A DNA stretch of 64,000 bases from positions 248,001-312,000 of the forward strand of contig NC_088321.1 in assembly GCF_910592395.1 (NCBI RefSeq), in the 5' to 3' direction. A program made the position numbers and the translations under genes. Numbering within the stretch: position 1 is the stretch's first letter; each line of letters starts with the position of its first letter. Below the pieces are notes generated by a model, which did not search any database, was not told the DNA's origin, and saw only the letters and a list, made by a program, of their open reading frames with translations. This stretch comes from Lineus longissimus (taxonomy: Eukaryota; Nemertea; Pilidiophora; Heteronemertea; Lineidae). Shown in pieces: positions 34,101 through 41,024 of this stretch.

Positions 34101-34869
34101 ATTGAACTCTCTCTGGTGGTTGTGGATCAGAGCAATTTCGATGGACTCAAAAAGGTCATAATGGCGGACGAGGCTTTACATTTCTTCGTCCATCTAAACT
34201 CCATATCGGACTCCACAACAAGCACTATCTGTGTAATGAAAAACCAACGTACCTCACGCCCATATCGTCCCTTTTATGATATGCAGATCTTCTTGCCGAC
34301 GCCATCGTGTCGGACGAACTTGAGCGGGAACCCGAGGTAGCCATACCTCAACCGGAAATGCCACAGGAGGAAGATGACTCGGAGGAAGCGGAATTAGATG
34401 AGATTGCGCAATCCATGGGCCAGGCACCGGAAGTGCCGGAGAAAGAAGAAGGGACGGAGGCCGATGTGGCAGATAATGAGAAGAAAAGTCGAACGAGTCA
34501 GGAAGCAAAGGAAACAGGTAGGTATAGAGAGCTTGCCTGAGCCCAGAGGTCAAGAGATTGCCTGAGCCCAGAGGTCAAGAGCTTGCCTGACCCCAGAGGT
34601 CAACAGATTGCCTAACCCCAGAGGTCAAGAGCTTGCCTGACCCCAGAGGTCAACAGATTGCTGACCCCAGAGGTCTACAGATTGCCTGACCCCAGAGGTC
34701 AAGAGCTTGCCTGACCTCAGAGGTCAACAGATTGGCATATCTCTGTCATCAATTTGAAGCATTGAAACATCTCAGTTGGCCATCTAGCAATGACCTTGAC
34801 CTTGTTTTTGCAGACGACAAGAAGGCAAAGAAAGGTAACGACGAGACGATTCCCGCCAAAAAAGTCTAG
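1181..34869 (+). CDS. secreted acidic granin/prohormone-like protein, 384 aa, 9 coding exons
   Basis: Exons: 1181-1256, 17408-17448, 30787-30832, 31422-31526, 31757-32025, 32158-32247, 32438-32678, 34287-34517, 34814-34869 (TAG). All junctions are GT-AG, phases agree, and the lengths sum to 1155 nt. Residues 1-20 form a signal peptide (MMSKIVSMLLLSCVFLLARG), so the product should enter the secretory pathway. The mature part has no cysteine and is rich in Glu and Asp, especially residues 299-354. Dibasic sites are KR222-223, RR237-238, KK355-356, KK369-370, KK372-373 and KK382-383. The 13 residues between KR223 and RR237 are acidic and could be released. Residues ~145-209 look helical. Being acidic, Cys-free and dibasic fits granins or neuropeptide precursors; a secretogranin III-like relation is only a guess, and the family is not identified. 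The introns are repeat-laden: exons 7 and 8 are both followed by minisatellites, and the first of these has copied the exon 7 donor. Exon structure is well supported; function is inferred. Confidence 0.8.
1422..1472. repeat. dispersed repeat, partner near 63061
   Basis: The segment with 'aacatcaacccccatgaacc' and 'gctttcagggtggtcg' matches 63061-63108 ('aacattgacccccacagaac', 'gctttcaggatggtcg') in the same orientation. The two sites are 61 kb apart, so this is most likely a fragment of an interspersed element. Its borders are unknown. Confidence 0.45.
3457..3500. repeat. dispersed repeat copy, partner at 5211-5252
   Basis: About 42 bp starting 'ggcccaggtgcgaacggact' recurs at 5211 as 'ggcccaggtgcgagcgagct', each followed by 'ttgtttaaagaca' and then 'gaccgt'. 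It is a short direct repeat 1.75 kb apart, probably remnants of one element family. Confidence 0.5.
3886..3975 (+). repeat. dispersed repeat family R1, copy 1
   Basis: The blocks are 'accataatccgtcagtatac', then 'gccggacac', then 'ctacaccggt'. The same ordered blocks occur at 24106-24290 (+) and, reverse-complemented, at 27425-27515. They mark an unclassified interspersed repeat. This copy lies immediately 5' of the 51-bp tandem array. Confidence 0.55.
4009..4510. repeat. 51-bp minisatellite, ~10 copies
   Basis: The core 'cctacagtgtgggtcgaaca' recurs every 51 bp (one 50-bp step near the end). The array starts just after a run of ten or more G residues at ~3998. Because 51 is a multiple of 3, several frames on both strands stay open by chance; they are not taken as genes. 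Confidence 0.95.
4960..5187 (-). mobile_element. tRNA-derived SINE, copy 1
   Basis: Read on the minus strand from 5187, this has a tRNA-like head with an A-box-like 'agtggcgcagttttc' and a B-box-like 'gagttcgattcc', followed by a non-tRNA body ending near 4960. The body contains 'gaggaaaccagagaccc' and 'gagttgagagctgaacgtca' on the plus strand. A second, shorter copy in the same orientation is at 63815-63968. The tRNA isotype was not determined, and poor folding argues against a functional tRNA. Confidence 0.65.
5211..5252. repeat. dispersed repeat copy, partner at 3457-3500
   Basis: This matches the 3457 copy except for a few substitutions. It lies about 25 bp beyond the tRNA-like head of the neighbouring SINE. 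Confidence 0.5.
5591..5895. repeat. 33/34-bp minisatellite, ~9 copies
   Basis: The unit contains 'cacttgcaagtttggcttac' then 'atagagtgggccgt'. Two unit forms, 'gtgggccgtc' (34 bp) and 'gtggcccatc' (33 bp), are mixed. The ends are degenerate. Confidence 0.9.
6825..7048. repeat. 56-bp tandem repeat, 4 copies
   Basis: Four head-to-tail units each begin 'ggcgagctg' and end 'gatctcgagttgtcact'. They differ at only a few positions ('tgtggaggc' versus 'tgtaggggc'), suggesting recent expansion. Confidence 0.93.
8506..8754. repeat. 83-bp tandem repeat, 3 copies
   Basis: Three exact-length units start 'aacgtgaacc'. The first is diverged ('cttattactctg'); the second and third are nearly identical. Copy starts are 8506, 8589 and 8672. 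Confidence 0.95.
9373..9610. mobile_element. MITE with ~20-bp terminal inverted repeats
   Basis: The left end 'gggtgtttcataaaagttct' and the reverse complement of the right end 'gggtgttccacaaaactctc' match over about 20 bp. The ~238-bp interior has no coding capacity. TA-flanked ends and the GGGTGTT start suggest a Tc1/mariner-type non-autonomous element (inference). A duplicated 'tcgcccccagaaact' lies inside. Confidence 0.55.
9611..11800. other. intronic stretch without recognised genes
   Basis: Only short reading frames are present (for example 9913-10173 +, 86 codons). None shows a recognisable motif or convincing splice signals. Nothing else was seen. Confidence 0.4.
11801..11998 (+). 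CDS. orphan exon candidate, unknown protein
   Basis: A strong pyrimidine-rich acceptor (ctccag, ending 11800) precedes an open segment of exactly 66 codons ending at a possible donor (AAG|gttgag). The translation begins ETLATLDGGTLIEANELNED and continues with a protein-like composition (CHKHPDIQSLFQSEL). If the donor is not used, the frame runs on to a stop ending at 12040. I do not recognise the protein. It sits on the same strand as the host gene inside its intron 1, so it could be an alternative exon, part of a nested gene or a fragment. Joining it after exon 1 would break phase, because exon 1 leaves one base over. Confidence 0.3.
12500..12592 (+). mobile_element. tRNA-like SINE head or tRNA pseudogene
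   Basis: An A-box-like 'tggcatagtgggtaagac' and a B-box-like 'gagatcgaatcc' are about 35 bp apart, followed by a T-rich stretch (12580-12598). Pairing of the T arm is weak, so a functional tRNA is unlikely. Confidence 0.45.
14324..14575 (-). CDS. VLIG/GVIN1-like N-terminal domain exon, 83 aa
   Basis: An ATG at 14575 opens MSIPEPNIQIDLRDLLVACG. The spaced pattern is L-x2-L-x5-GL-x3-YWL, then AL-x-H, then a WE pair followed by A and a short helix. This is the pattern I know from the N-terminus of very large interferon-inducible GTPases, where it precedes the GTPase region. The open frame ends at 14324, but a possible donor (TTG|gtaata) near 14347 could splice out. No large GTPase exon is found downstream on this strand (1-14323), so it is a fragment, a stand-alone small protein or a first exon whose gene is lost. 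It is antisense within intron 1 of the granin-like gene. Upstream (about 14675-14690) a CCAAT box on the minus strand is followed by an ACGTGG motif. Family assignment is from memory of the pattern and moderate only. Confidence 0.5.
   Translation of the reverse strand: MSIPEPNIQIDLRDLLVACGLEPTYWLERMEKRFFTNGSNALRHFNDDEWLQIRRFARQDWERGAIDDLRDKVARLVIDLQSK
14576..16767. other. intronic stretch, AT-rich, no gene seen
   Basis: It is unusually A/T-rich from about 15000 to 15560. The short reading frames (14779-15012, 15966-16196 and others) have no recognisable features. Confidence 0.4.
16768..16911. repeat. degenerate ~20-bp tandem repeat, ~7 copies
   Basis: Variants of 'actcgacttcgagattcaaa' are repeated with substitutions and small indels. 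Each unit contains the near-palindrome TCGAnnTCGA. It explains the overlapping open frames on both strands here. Confidence 0.85.
17449..18619. other. 5' part of intron 2, no gene seen
   Basis: This holds only short reading frames. Two related segments ('ggcgtttggtgacac...ggtatcaattcc' near 17880 and 'ggtggttggtgattgg...ggtatcaattcc' near 18040) suggest a diverged local duplication. Confidence 0.35.
18620..19044. repeat. 17-bp minisatellite, exactly 25 copies
   Basis: The unit 'tacgaatggcaactagg' is repeated without any length change (25 x 17 = 425 bp). Unit variants are 'aatggc' and 'aatagc', one unit has 'cagctagg', and the last has 'tacaaatgg'. The 5' part is nearly homogeneous in the G form while the 3' part alternates G and A forms. 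Confidence 0.97.
19045..19679. other. spacer between the 17-bp and 107-bp arrays
   Basis: No gene was recognised. Near 19198 the segment 'ttgctggcttcgtggctgta' resembles 'tggctagcttcatggctgta' of the adjoining 107-bp unit, so this may be a degenerate ancestral unit. Confidence 0.4.
19680..23531. repeat. 107-bp satellite-like array, exactly 36 copies
   Basis: Thirty-six head-to-tail units of exactly 107 bp (3852 bp) begin TCT(A/G)AGAATG and end AGAGATGATG. Nearly all variation is at three sites: TCT(A/G)AG, AAGT(C/G)TG and CCTG(G/A)GG. Reading those three sites per copy gives seven of eight possible haplotypes. The pair ACG-AGG recurs at copies 4, 10, 14, 22, 28 and 34, which implies higher-order duplication. 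The unit carries stops in all useful frames and is not coding. It lies within intron 2 of the granin-like gene. Confidence 0.98.
24106..24290 (+). repeat. dispersed repeat family R1, copy 2
   Basis: It carries the ordered blocks 'accataatctgtcagaatac', 'gccggacac', 'ccaagagga' and 'ctacaccggct', as in copy 1. Roughly 85 bp of extra sequence is inserted between the first and second blocks. Confidence 0.55.
25420..25595. repeat. G-run and C-run hairpin cluster
   Basis: Three G-run/C-run hairpin motifs lie within 175 bp: a run of 14 or more G followed by 'tttggggggagcttcccccc', then 'ggggggtttggggggtgtcc', then 'ggggggttcgggggagctcc'. Each can form a strong hairpin, and the G runs could also form quadruplexes. 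The reading frames through it (25318-25602 minus, Pro-rich) are by-products of the repeat. Confidence 0.7.
27425..27515 (-). repeat. dispersed repeat family R1, copy 3 (inverted)
   Basis: The reverse complement reads 'ctgtcagaatacaatagagc', 'cggacac' and 'cacaccggtcgtg', matching copies 1 and 2 in order. Like copy 1 it lies next to a minisatellite. Confidence 0.55.
27571..28164. repeat. 33-bp minisatellite, exactly 18 copies
   Basis: The unit 'catctaccagcgtcagtcta' then 'accccaattgctt' is repeated 18 times (594 bp). Variants are 'gcgccagtc', 'attgtttc', 'ctgacccta' and one 'gtcaatcta'. The 33-bp period keeps a minus-strand frame open (11-residue repeat), which I treat as an artefact. Confidence 0.97.
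28165..29507. other. intron 2 stretch with one unassigned small ORF
   Basis: The frame 28458-28778 (+) has protein-like composition (for example FHETPNGEIFREFNQSELWE) but I see no family, no Kozak-like context and no splice evidence. A small 'aattcatct' tandem run lies at about 28799-28832. Otherwise nothing was recognised. Confidence 0.3.
29508..29876 (+). mobile_element. 5'-truncated non-LTR retrotransposon (LINE) 3' end
   Basis: The open frame ending at 29783 encodes a LINE ORF2-style C-terminus: ICGLCDQ, then DELHYFITCPYFRHMR. This is a CxxC...HxxxxC cysteine/histidine motif typical of the region after reverse transcriptase. A short 3' UTR and a (TTATG)n tail at about 29838-29872 follow, as expected of LINEs with simple-repeat tails. 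No reverse transcriptase core is present, so the copy is severely 5'-truncated. The clade was not determined. Confidence 0.7.
30165..30644. repeat. 24-bp minisatellite, exactly 20 copies
   Basis: The unit 'gtcaatggctgccagacatg' then 'tttt' or 'tttc' is repeated 20 times (480 bp). The T/C at the last base is the only real variation. The 24-bp period keeps frames open on both strands. The array ends about 140 bp before exon 3 of the host gene. Confidence 0.97.
30987..31112. mobile_element. foldback element with ~30-bp arms
   Basis: The arm 'catatgaataaagtctagca' + 'aatgctttta' near 30998 pairs with 'taaaagcatttgctagtctt' + 'tattcatat' near 31078. A ~50-nt loop separates them. It lies in intron 3 and looks like a small MITE. 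No second copy was seen in the window. Confidence 0.6.
31141..31262. mobile_element. foldback family F1, degenerate copy
   Basis: The centre 'tttgacatcgtgattagcag' + 'gtcaaacaatgg' matches the centre of the element at 49657-49790 ('ttcgacatcgtaatcgggag' + 'gtcgaacaatgg'). The arms here are more decayed. It lies in intron 3 of the granin-like gene. Confidence 0.5.
32679..34022. repeat. 60/65-bp array carrying copies of the exon 7 splice donor
   Basis: Exon 7 of the granin-like gene ends at 32678 with GAGGTTGACAATGTCATAG|gtaagct. Within the following intron, 22 more copies of a related junction (GAGGTCACCAATATCATAG|gtaagct) occur every 60 bp, or 65 bp when 'tttag' is inserted. Counting the real one there are 23 sites; four have GT changed to CT (about 32989, 33349, 33409 and 33594), leaving 19 identical donors. 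The repeat therefore spans the exon-intron boundary. The long open frames 32811-33572 and 33536-34024 are by-products of the period. Direct copying of the exon end is inferred from 15 of 19 matching bases. Confidence 0.95.
34531..34732. repeat. 25-bp minisatellite, ~8 copies, at the exon 8 donor
   Basis: Variants of 'gcttgcctgaccccagaggt' + 'caaga' begin only about 13 bp inside intron 8, after the donor at 34518. One unit is 24 bp. The TGACC..AGGTCA content is also hormone-receptor-like, probably by chance. Confidence 0.9.
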
Positions 34870-35407
34870 GAACTTGATGACGTCATACTGATGGATATGA
34901 GTTGAAGCTGATGGCCCTCCAAAGATCAGTTTACTTTCACGTCACGTGACCGTTCATCTATCTGCCACCATTTTCCGAACATATCATGTGATTAGTTTTG
35001 TGATATAGGTGATCACGTGACTCGGGTAGGCTGCAATTATTTGTTTCTGGCAATTTATATTTTTCTATAAATAGTCTAACTGGTTCTGGTTCTGTTTCAT
35101 ATGTAAGGTCCGTATATGCAGTTAAGGCACAATGGTCAAGTGTGTGCTAGACTAGTTGCATGGGGTATGATAAAGATTCAAAACGGTCATGAAAATGATA
35201 ATTACATGTAAAAAGATATGAGTTACAAAGGCCTGGTTCCTTTTGGGCGTTTCCCACTGCTGTCGTTGCCTGCGCATATTTTCACCCTAAGAGGGTATTA
35301 ACGTTAGAAGCGGCAAAATGGTCGGTTTTTTTACTTGTTCACATCAATATTTTATTGTCTATGTCGCCTCTTCCCGGATAAGCAAACTTCGCCAAGTTAT
35401 GAAGTCA

Positions 35408-35468
35408 ACCTCTGTTGAAAAATACGTCATTCAGTCACATGGTTGACGTCATTTCCATCAGAGGTTAA
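35408..35468. mobile_element. short hairpin family H1, copy 1
   Basis: The left arm 'caacctctgttgaaaaatac' and the right arm 'gacgtcatttccatcagagg' + 'tt' are inverted around CCTCTG/CAGAGG. The same arrangement occurs at 36008-36079. Confidence 0.5.
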
Positions 35469-36007
35469 CCAACCACTGCTAGGGGTGCTGATCCGGAAGG
35501 AGGCCAATTCTTTACTTCTCGCCCCGGTCACGTGTTCACCAACAACAATATTCGTTACCTCGTTGTCTTTTCGTCCAGTCATTGTTTTCTGAAAGTTTGA
35601 ATACATAATAATAGAGGGCATTGCGACAGAAACATGATGGGTCAGCTGCAGCGGCCGTCACTAATGCATAAGTTCCCAGTCCTGTGTATAGGTGGCGATT
35701 TCGGGATCTATGAAAGTTTTTAAGAGAGGATCACCCAATGAGCTTGTGAAAGTCGGTAACGCGCCGCTTGGTGCGCTACTTTCGAACGAGAGGCGAGTTT
35801 CTGTCGCATTGCTTTCGAGAAAAAAAAGGAGGATGGCCTGCCAATTCATTTTATATGACGTCACTGATAAAATGTCGCTTTCATTGTGACCAAAACATGA
35901 AAGAGGTGAGGAGATGAGAGCATGCCTATACATCACAGATAGACCATTGCGCCTCTTTCTAGGTCAGCGCACCTGGCGGCCGAGTGTCGAAACTCCATCA
36001 ACCGACG

Positions 36008-36079
36008 GGTCAGCCTCTGTTAAAAAATACAACACGAAGCATGCAGTTTTAAGTGATGACGTCGTTTTCAGCAGAGGCT
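36008..36079. mobile_element. short hairpin family H1, copy 2
   Basis: The arms 'agcctctgttaaaaaatac' and 'gacgtcgttttcagcagagg' + 'ct' match copy 1 base for base over most of their length, 600 bp away and in the same orientation. The interior differs. Confidence 0.5.
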
Positions 36080-39000
36080 TACCCTAGAAGTCGGTGAAGG
36101 CCTTGGTAGGCCACTGCATTGTTGGGTGAGAGGGAGGTGCTAATTGGTCTAGGAAGAGTGGCCAAAGTCGATTAGGGCGGAAATGATGTGGGAAATGTAG
36201 CCAGATGCTTCGTACTGTATAATGACTGGTTCACGTGCTTGATGACGTCACGTGCTTGATGACGTCACTGCTTGAGGTTAAGACAATCGTGCCCTGTTTG
36301 TAACTTGTCGTCTGCTGTAAATAAGCTTGGTTTGTTCTCATCATGTCATTTGCATTTTGTATATCCTAATGCAGCGGTCAAAGTCAAACTTGTACCCCTC
36401 CATATTGTCAAATTCTGATGGAACCATTTTTTTCTGAGCTGGTCTTTCTGTCGATAGGAAGTCGCGTTGAATTCGTGGAGACTTTTTGTGAACGTTTGAT
36501 GGACAGTTTCTACATTCGGAAAATGCACCTGACGATTCGATTTCGAGGCATGGGTGAATATCAACGTCGAATCATCTGGCCCCAGATCAAAATGCAAAGC
36601 GTTGATTATCGCCCGGTTGGGAATGGCGGAGGGGTTCATGGTTTATGTGACGGCTGCATAGTTACCCTGTAAACAATGCCATCAGTATGCCGGAATGCTG
36701 AATGAAAGTAAGACAATTTCCATGAATACCTGGGTCTTAATTGTTAATATGTTGTTTATGAGGGCGAACTAAAGATACGGACCTTAGTGAAATACGCCTC
36801 GGATACTCGGGTATCTGATACGGCATCTTCTTGTTGCTGGTTTGGAATGCGAAAGCATATTTTTATATATCTGTCATGATGCGGTTGTTTTTACAGGCAT
36901 ACATTACCTTTGGAACAAGACAGTCCATGAATCAAGTAATGAACTTAAGGGGAAACAAAAAATGCTCCAGGTCCTAAAATTAAAGTGCTCTTATCCTGCT
37001 TTCTACCATTCCTCAAGAGTTTACTTTTCTAAGCTGTGAAAGTTATTTTATTTTGTAAGTCCTTATAGGAGCTAGTATTTCTCCGACAGGACAGGGCCTA
37101 TGAGCACAACTCCACGAGTCATGTTTTGGTGGAAGGCATCCTTTCAATAGATACATCGCACGTTAAGAGTTTCCCCGATTCTCGATACTTCCATAAGTCC
37201 AAATCGCCAAAAACGAGCTACATTTGTATTTATATTTGGACGCTACCAGCCATTTTGTTTTTCTGTGTAGTAGTTCCATTTCCTCGTGGAATGGGCCACA
37301 GGTTATGTGATTCAATCCCAACCACAAGGCCGGGATAAGATCGCTTTAATGATCAAGAAGTTGTGTTTTCATGGTCGTCACCTCCTGTGACACTTATTCC
37401 TTTTCAATATGGCTGACATTCCATTGCGATGTTTACGAGAGTTGATTGAGAAAGTGATCGTCCCTCAGCTTATGCATCTGTCAATGCGTGCCTTGTACAT
37501 CCTTTCCTCATGGGCCAATGCACGTACGAAGCGAAAACAAAAACCTGTATTAAATCGAAGTCATCCGATCACGACAATCCAAAATAGGTCGCCAAGTCAT
37601 CAGTAATAAGTCAAGGTATTCGACTCCACTTCTGGGTCTGTTCATCGGATGGTTTGTTCATCAAAACATCATTGCAGGACAATCGCATCGACAACTTACG
37701 AAACGCTACGACACGACTTCACGCCAAATGACGTTCGAAAACTTTGCGGCCTTTGTCGCGGGTCGATAGCCTGCGGAGGGGGGATTCAAGCTCACGCATT
37801 GACATTCGCATGAATTTCATAATATTTGTCCACGCATTCATTTGTTTTGTTGTATCATGAATAAAGCCTATTTCCTAACCCTTCTTACTTGTCTTTATTT
37901 CCTGGATATTAGGCAGGTTTCACAAGCATTTCAAAGAGCTACGTCCTGCGAAATGCGAGAAGCAAAAGATCTGGCGTTATCTGCAGTTCAAGAGACATGA
38001 GCACCTGGGAATTGAAGGGCGAACGAAATGAAAGGTTGTCTCTCGATGGTATTGCTGCAATACGTCTATAGACATCTCTCAGGAACTAACTCCTTGCCAC
38101 AGCCTGTCTCGCTCACTTTGCTGTCTGAGACAGGTACAACCTGGCAGTGTACGCCCGTCTCATTCACCAGAGACAACATCAGTGCCTTCTGACCTTGGTA
38201 GACATTCTTCCTCGATTTGCTCCTGTGCTCCACGTACCTTCAAACTTCAATGAATGGGCAAGGCTTCCATCACACAGAGAGTGATCCACATTCCAAGTCA
38301 CAACCTCACATCAGAGAGACAGCAAGACACGTCCCTTGATGGCAACCAGTCGGGCAAGGATCCCGATGGGTAAGTTGTAGTTGAATAAGCCTCCAGCAGT
38401 CCACCGAGTCAAATCAGCTGACGGTAGGAAGGATTCTTTTGAGAAATGGCCATTTTACATGTTTTTTACCACAATTTAAATTTCCCTCCAAGTTTATCTT
38501 GTCTTATTCCTGGGAACAAGTTTAGGTTTATCTATACTAGCTGGATCCAGGTTACTGGAGCCCGTGTTTTTGCTAAGGAAGACCCCTTCCTGTGCTCTGG
38601 TTTCCGTTTCTTCCTTTTCATACATATTTTCAAGTTCTTGTTTTAAAATCTTTATTTTTGTGAGGATGAGTCTTGTAATGGCCCACCAACGTGTCGGTAA
38701 GTTTACCCAATGTATAAAGATATTATTGAACCCTTTAATTGTACTGGTTGTATTGTAGTTATTTCAGTAGGAAGGATTTGATGTGCCTTGTGTGCTCATT
38801 GTCACCTTGCACCTGTTATGTGGGTCCCCATCAGCTCCTCTAGTGTCAAGATTGGCAGTTGTCTTTGACGTGGCGCGCATGCGCCTGGCTTCGTCTGTCT
38901 TCAGTCCAGCCGCCATGTTGTACAAACATATTTTCACATCTTGCTCCCACAAAAACCGAAAATAATCACGGTAAGAACATATTAAACTCTAAATTTCCAC

Positions 39001-39475
39001 CGAAACTTTTAGATTACAATACAAGTATCACATTCAGTTGTTCAAAGAATATCAAAAGTCGACTGAGTTCACATATTTTGGGTTTGAAGATTGGTCATTT
39101 TCGCGTGTTGAGCGGCATGGTAATCTCAGTCGAAAGAAAAATTGTCATAATTTTTTGGTGAAGGGAATTGTTGAGAGTATGCATAGGTTTGATTTGAAAT
39201 CTTAGTGTATTTAGTGTGTTTTCTACCGTTTCTTCATCGCAAAACTGCATGTCTTTGGTGTGAGGTTTTGTCCCCACCTTACACTACCAAAAATGCTGGT
39301 AGGCCCAATTAGCTATAGGGGAAGGCTGTGCAAACCATCGATGAATGGAACATGTAATATGAATAACATGTCATTTCACCAAGCTCCTCTGGCCATGCTG
39401 GCTGTTGAGTCACCATACTTTAGAATTATCTAATAAAATTCCTGGAAATGGCATAGATTTGTCCGTCAGTTGAAC

Positions 39476-39658
39476 GGTCTATGAAATGTACATCACTTAG
39501 TAGTATTGAATTCTGCCATGCATGCGCCTGTGAACGAGGTTCTTTGTTGATATGCCCTTGTGTCCAGTACATCACACACAATAAGTTCATACCAAGGCCT
39601 GTACATGTCAGTGAGCTTCCACCTGAGGGTGAGCTTGTGGGTCATGTCGATTATCATC
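39476..39658. mobile_element. MITE family T1, truncated copy
   Basis: It shares 'tctatgaaatgtaca', 'gaattctgccatg', 'tttgttgatatgcc' and 'cttccacctgagggtgagct' + 'tgtggg' with the 45196-45426 copy. Its left outer inverted repeat is missing. Confidence 0.6.
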
Positions 39659-40937
39659 TGTAAATCCATGTCTTGGGTACTGTGCTGATTGAAAGTCTAA
39701 ATTTGCTCTTGGGAAAACTTTTTTCAGCCATGAATGAATTTTGAGACAAATCCTTAGGCTGAGGTATTCGACATAGACCAGCATTGAATAAGAGGCCTAC
39801 CAAATCTTATCCGGGCCATTTTGTTTCTTTATTGTGGTTTTTGGTGGCCTTCCAATGTACTGCAATGTATGTAACATTGCGCTGTGTACACAACAATTCC
39901 GTTCGGACGCACTTCCATATCCCCCCCCCCCCCCGAGTCTCTTCTTGTTGTGACGCACAGCCATATCCCCCCCCCCCCCCCGAGTCTCTTCTTGTTGTGA
40001 CGCACGGCCATATTCCTCTTGTGACGTTTCTTGTGATTGTAGAGAAGCTTTACGGGGTGTATCAGAGACCGTGTTTGATATACGAATGTGAATACTTACT
40101 CTTGCTGTGGGCCTTTGCAGTTCGTGGCGATACGAGTCGGTGACTTCTTGTCCGCTTATTGTTTTTCAGAAACCAGTTGACCCCAGTGATGTTGTTTATC
40201 TCAAGTCAAACAAAGGAGATTGGCCTTTTAGACTTGATTTGTACAGGTGTAGTACCGTCTTACTTATGCTGCCGTATTTTAATCTCTCGTTTTATTTTGT
40301 ATCTTTGCAGGTCCTTCTATACGAGTTGTAAAACAATGACACTATGAGGAATCAAAAGATGAACAATGTTTTAATTGACACGTAGTACATCTCTACGTTT
40401 TCACTTCATCCGAATTGGAGTTTACATTTCTCTTTTTTCTGTAACCTTCTTCTTTCTTCTGTATGTTTTCAAAGTGAATTAATAAACGTTATAATTGATA
40501 TCATATCTTCCTTCTTTCGCCCCAGGTTACGAGGTCAGTTTGCGCACTAACAAATATCAAAAAATCTTTTTGATTTTCTTCTTATTTGTCTTTGGATATG
40601 TCTCTCAATAATCTCTAAACAACTTCCAACAATCCATTAAACAGTAATGAATCAATAAACTGATGATTCAATCTGTTTTCTTCTGAGATTTTATGATGGT
40701 CTCCTGAACGATTTCTTGAAAATATCCTAAGTCCGAAAACCATTTCTGTTCTGTCATCTTTATATTCTCCTGTGTTTTTTCTTCAAAATTGTACTAAGTC
40801 CACAGCAGGCTAAAAAATAATCGAACGTGACTTCGCTCCGTAACTTTTTCCATGGTTTTTTTTGAAAAATACGCTAAGTACAAAATCGCTGAGTCATCCT
40901 TTTTTCCTTTAAAATTCTTGAAAAATACGCTAAGTCC
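39659..40937. other. stretch without recognised genes; includes 46-bp duplication
   Basis: A 46-bp unit is duplicated at 39915-40006 (ccatat, then ~14 C residues, then gagtctcttcttgttgtgac). An AATAAA occurs near 40481 in a T-rich context. No coding sequence was recognised. Confidence 0.4.
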
Positions 40938-41024
40938 ACAAAACTCGAAAAATAAATTGTGCGTGACCTCCCCTCGTAACTTTTTTCCTCTGCAAAGTTA
41001 CGGAGCGAGGTCACGCTCGAGTTT
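40938..41024. repeat. inverted repeat, ~35-bp imperfect arms
   Basis: The left arm 'aaactcgaaaaataaattgt' + 'gcgtgacctcccctcgtaac' pairs with the right arm 'gttacggagcgaggtcacgc' + 'tcgagttt'. A related fragment lies just upstream (40822-40850, 'cgaacgtgacttcgctccgt' + 'aac'), so the element may be multi-copy. Confidence 0.6.

Larger units (their letters stand above)
34870..39475. other. 3' flank of the granin-like gene; no further gene recognised
   Basis: The stop codon is at 34867-34869. The polyadenylation site is unclear; the first good AATAAA I see is at 37860-37865, which would imply a 3-kb 3' UTR. Short frames at 35661-35936 (-), 36346-36672 (both strands) and 37409-37606 (+) are not recognisable. 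Two MITE-like hairpins are listed separately. Confidence 0.4.

Noticed and set aside
34531..34732. Nuclear-receptor response-element cluster (AGGTCA-like)
   Set aside because: The motif is simply part of the 25-bp minisatellite unit; no evidence of regulatory spacing.
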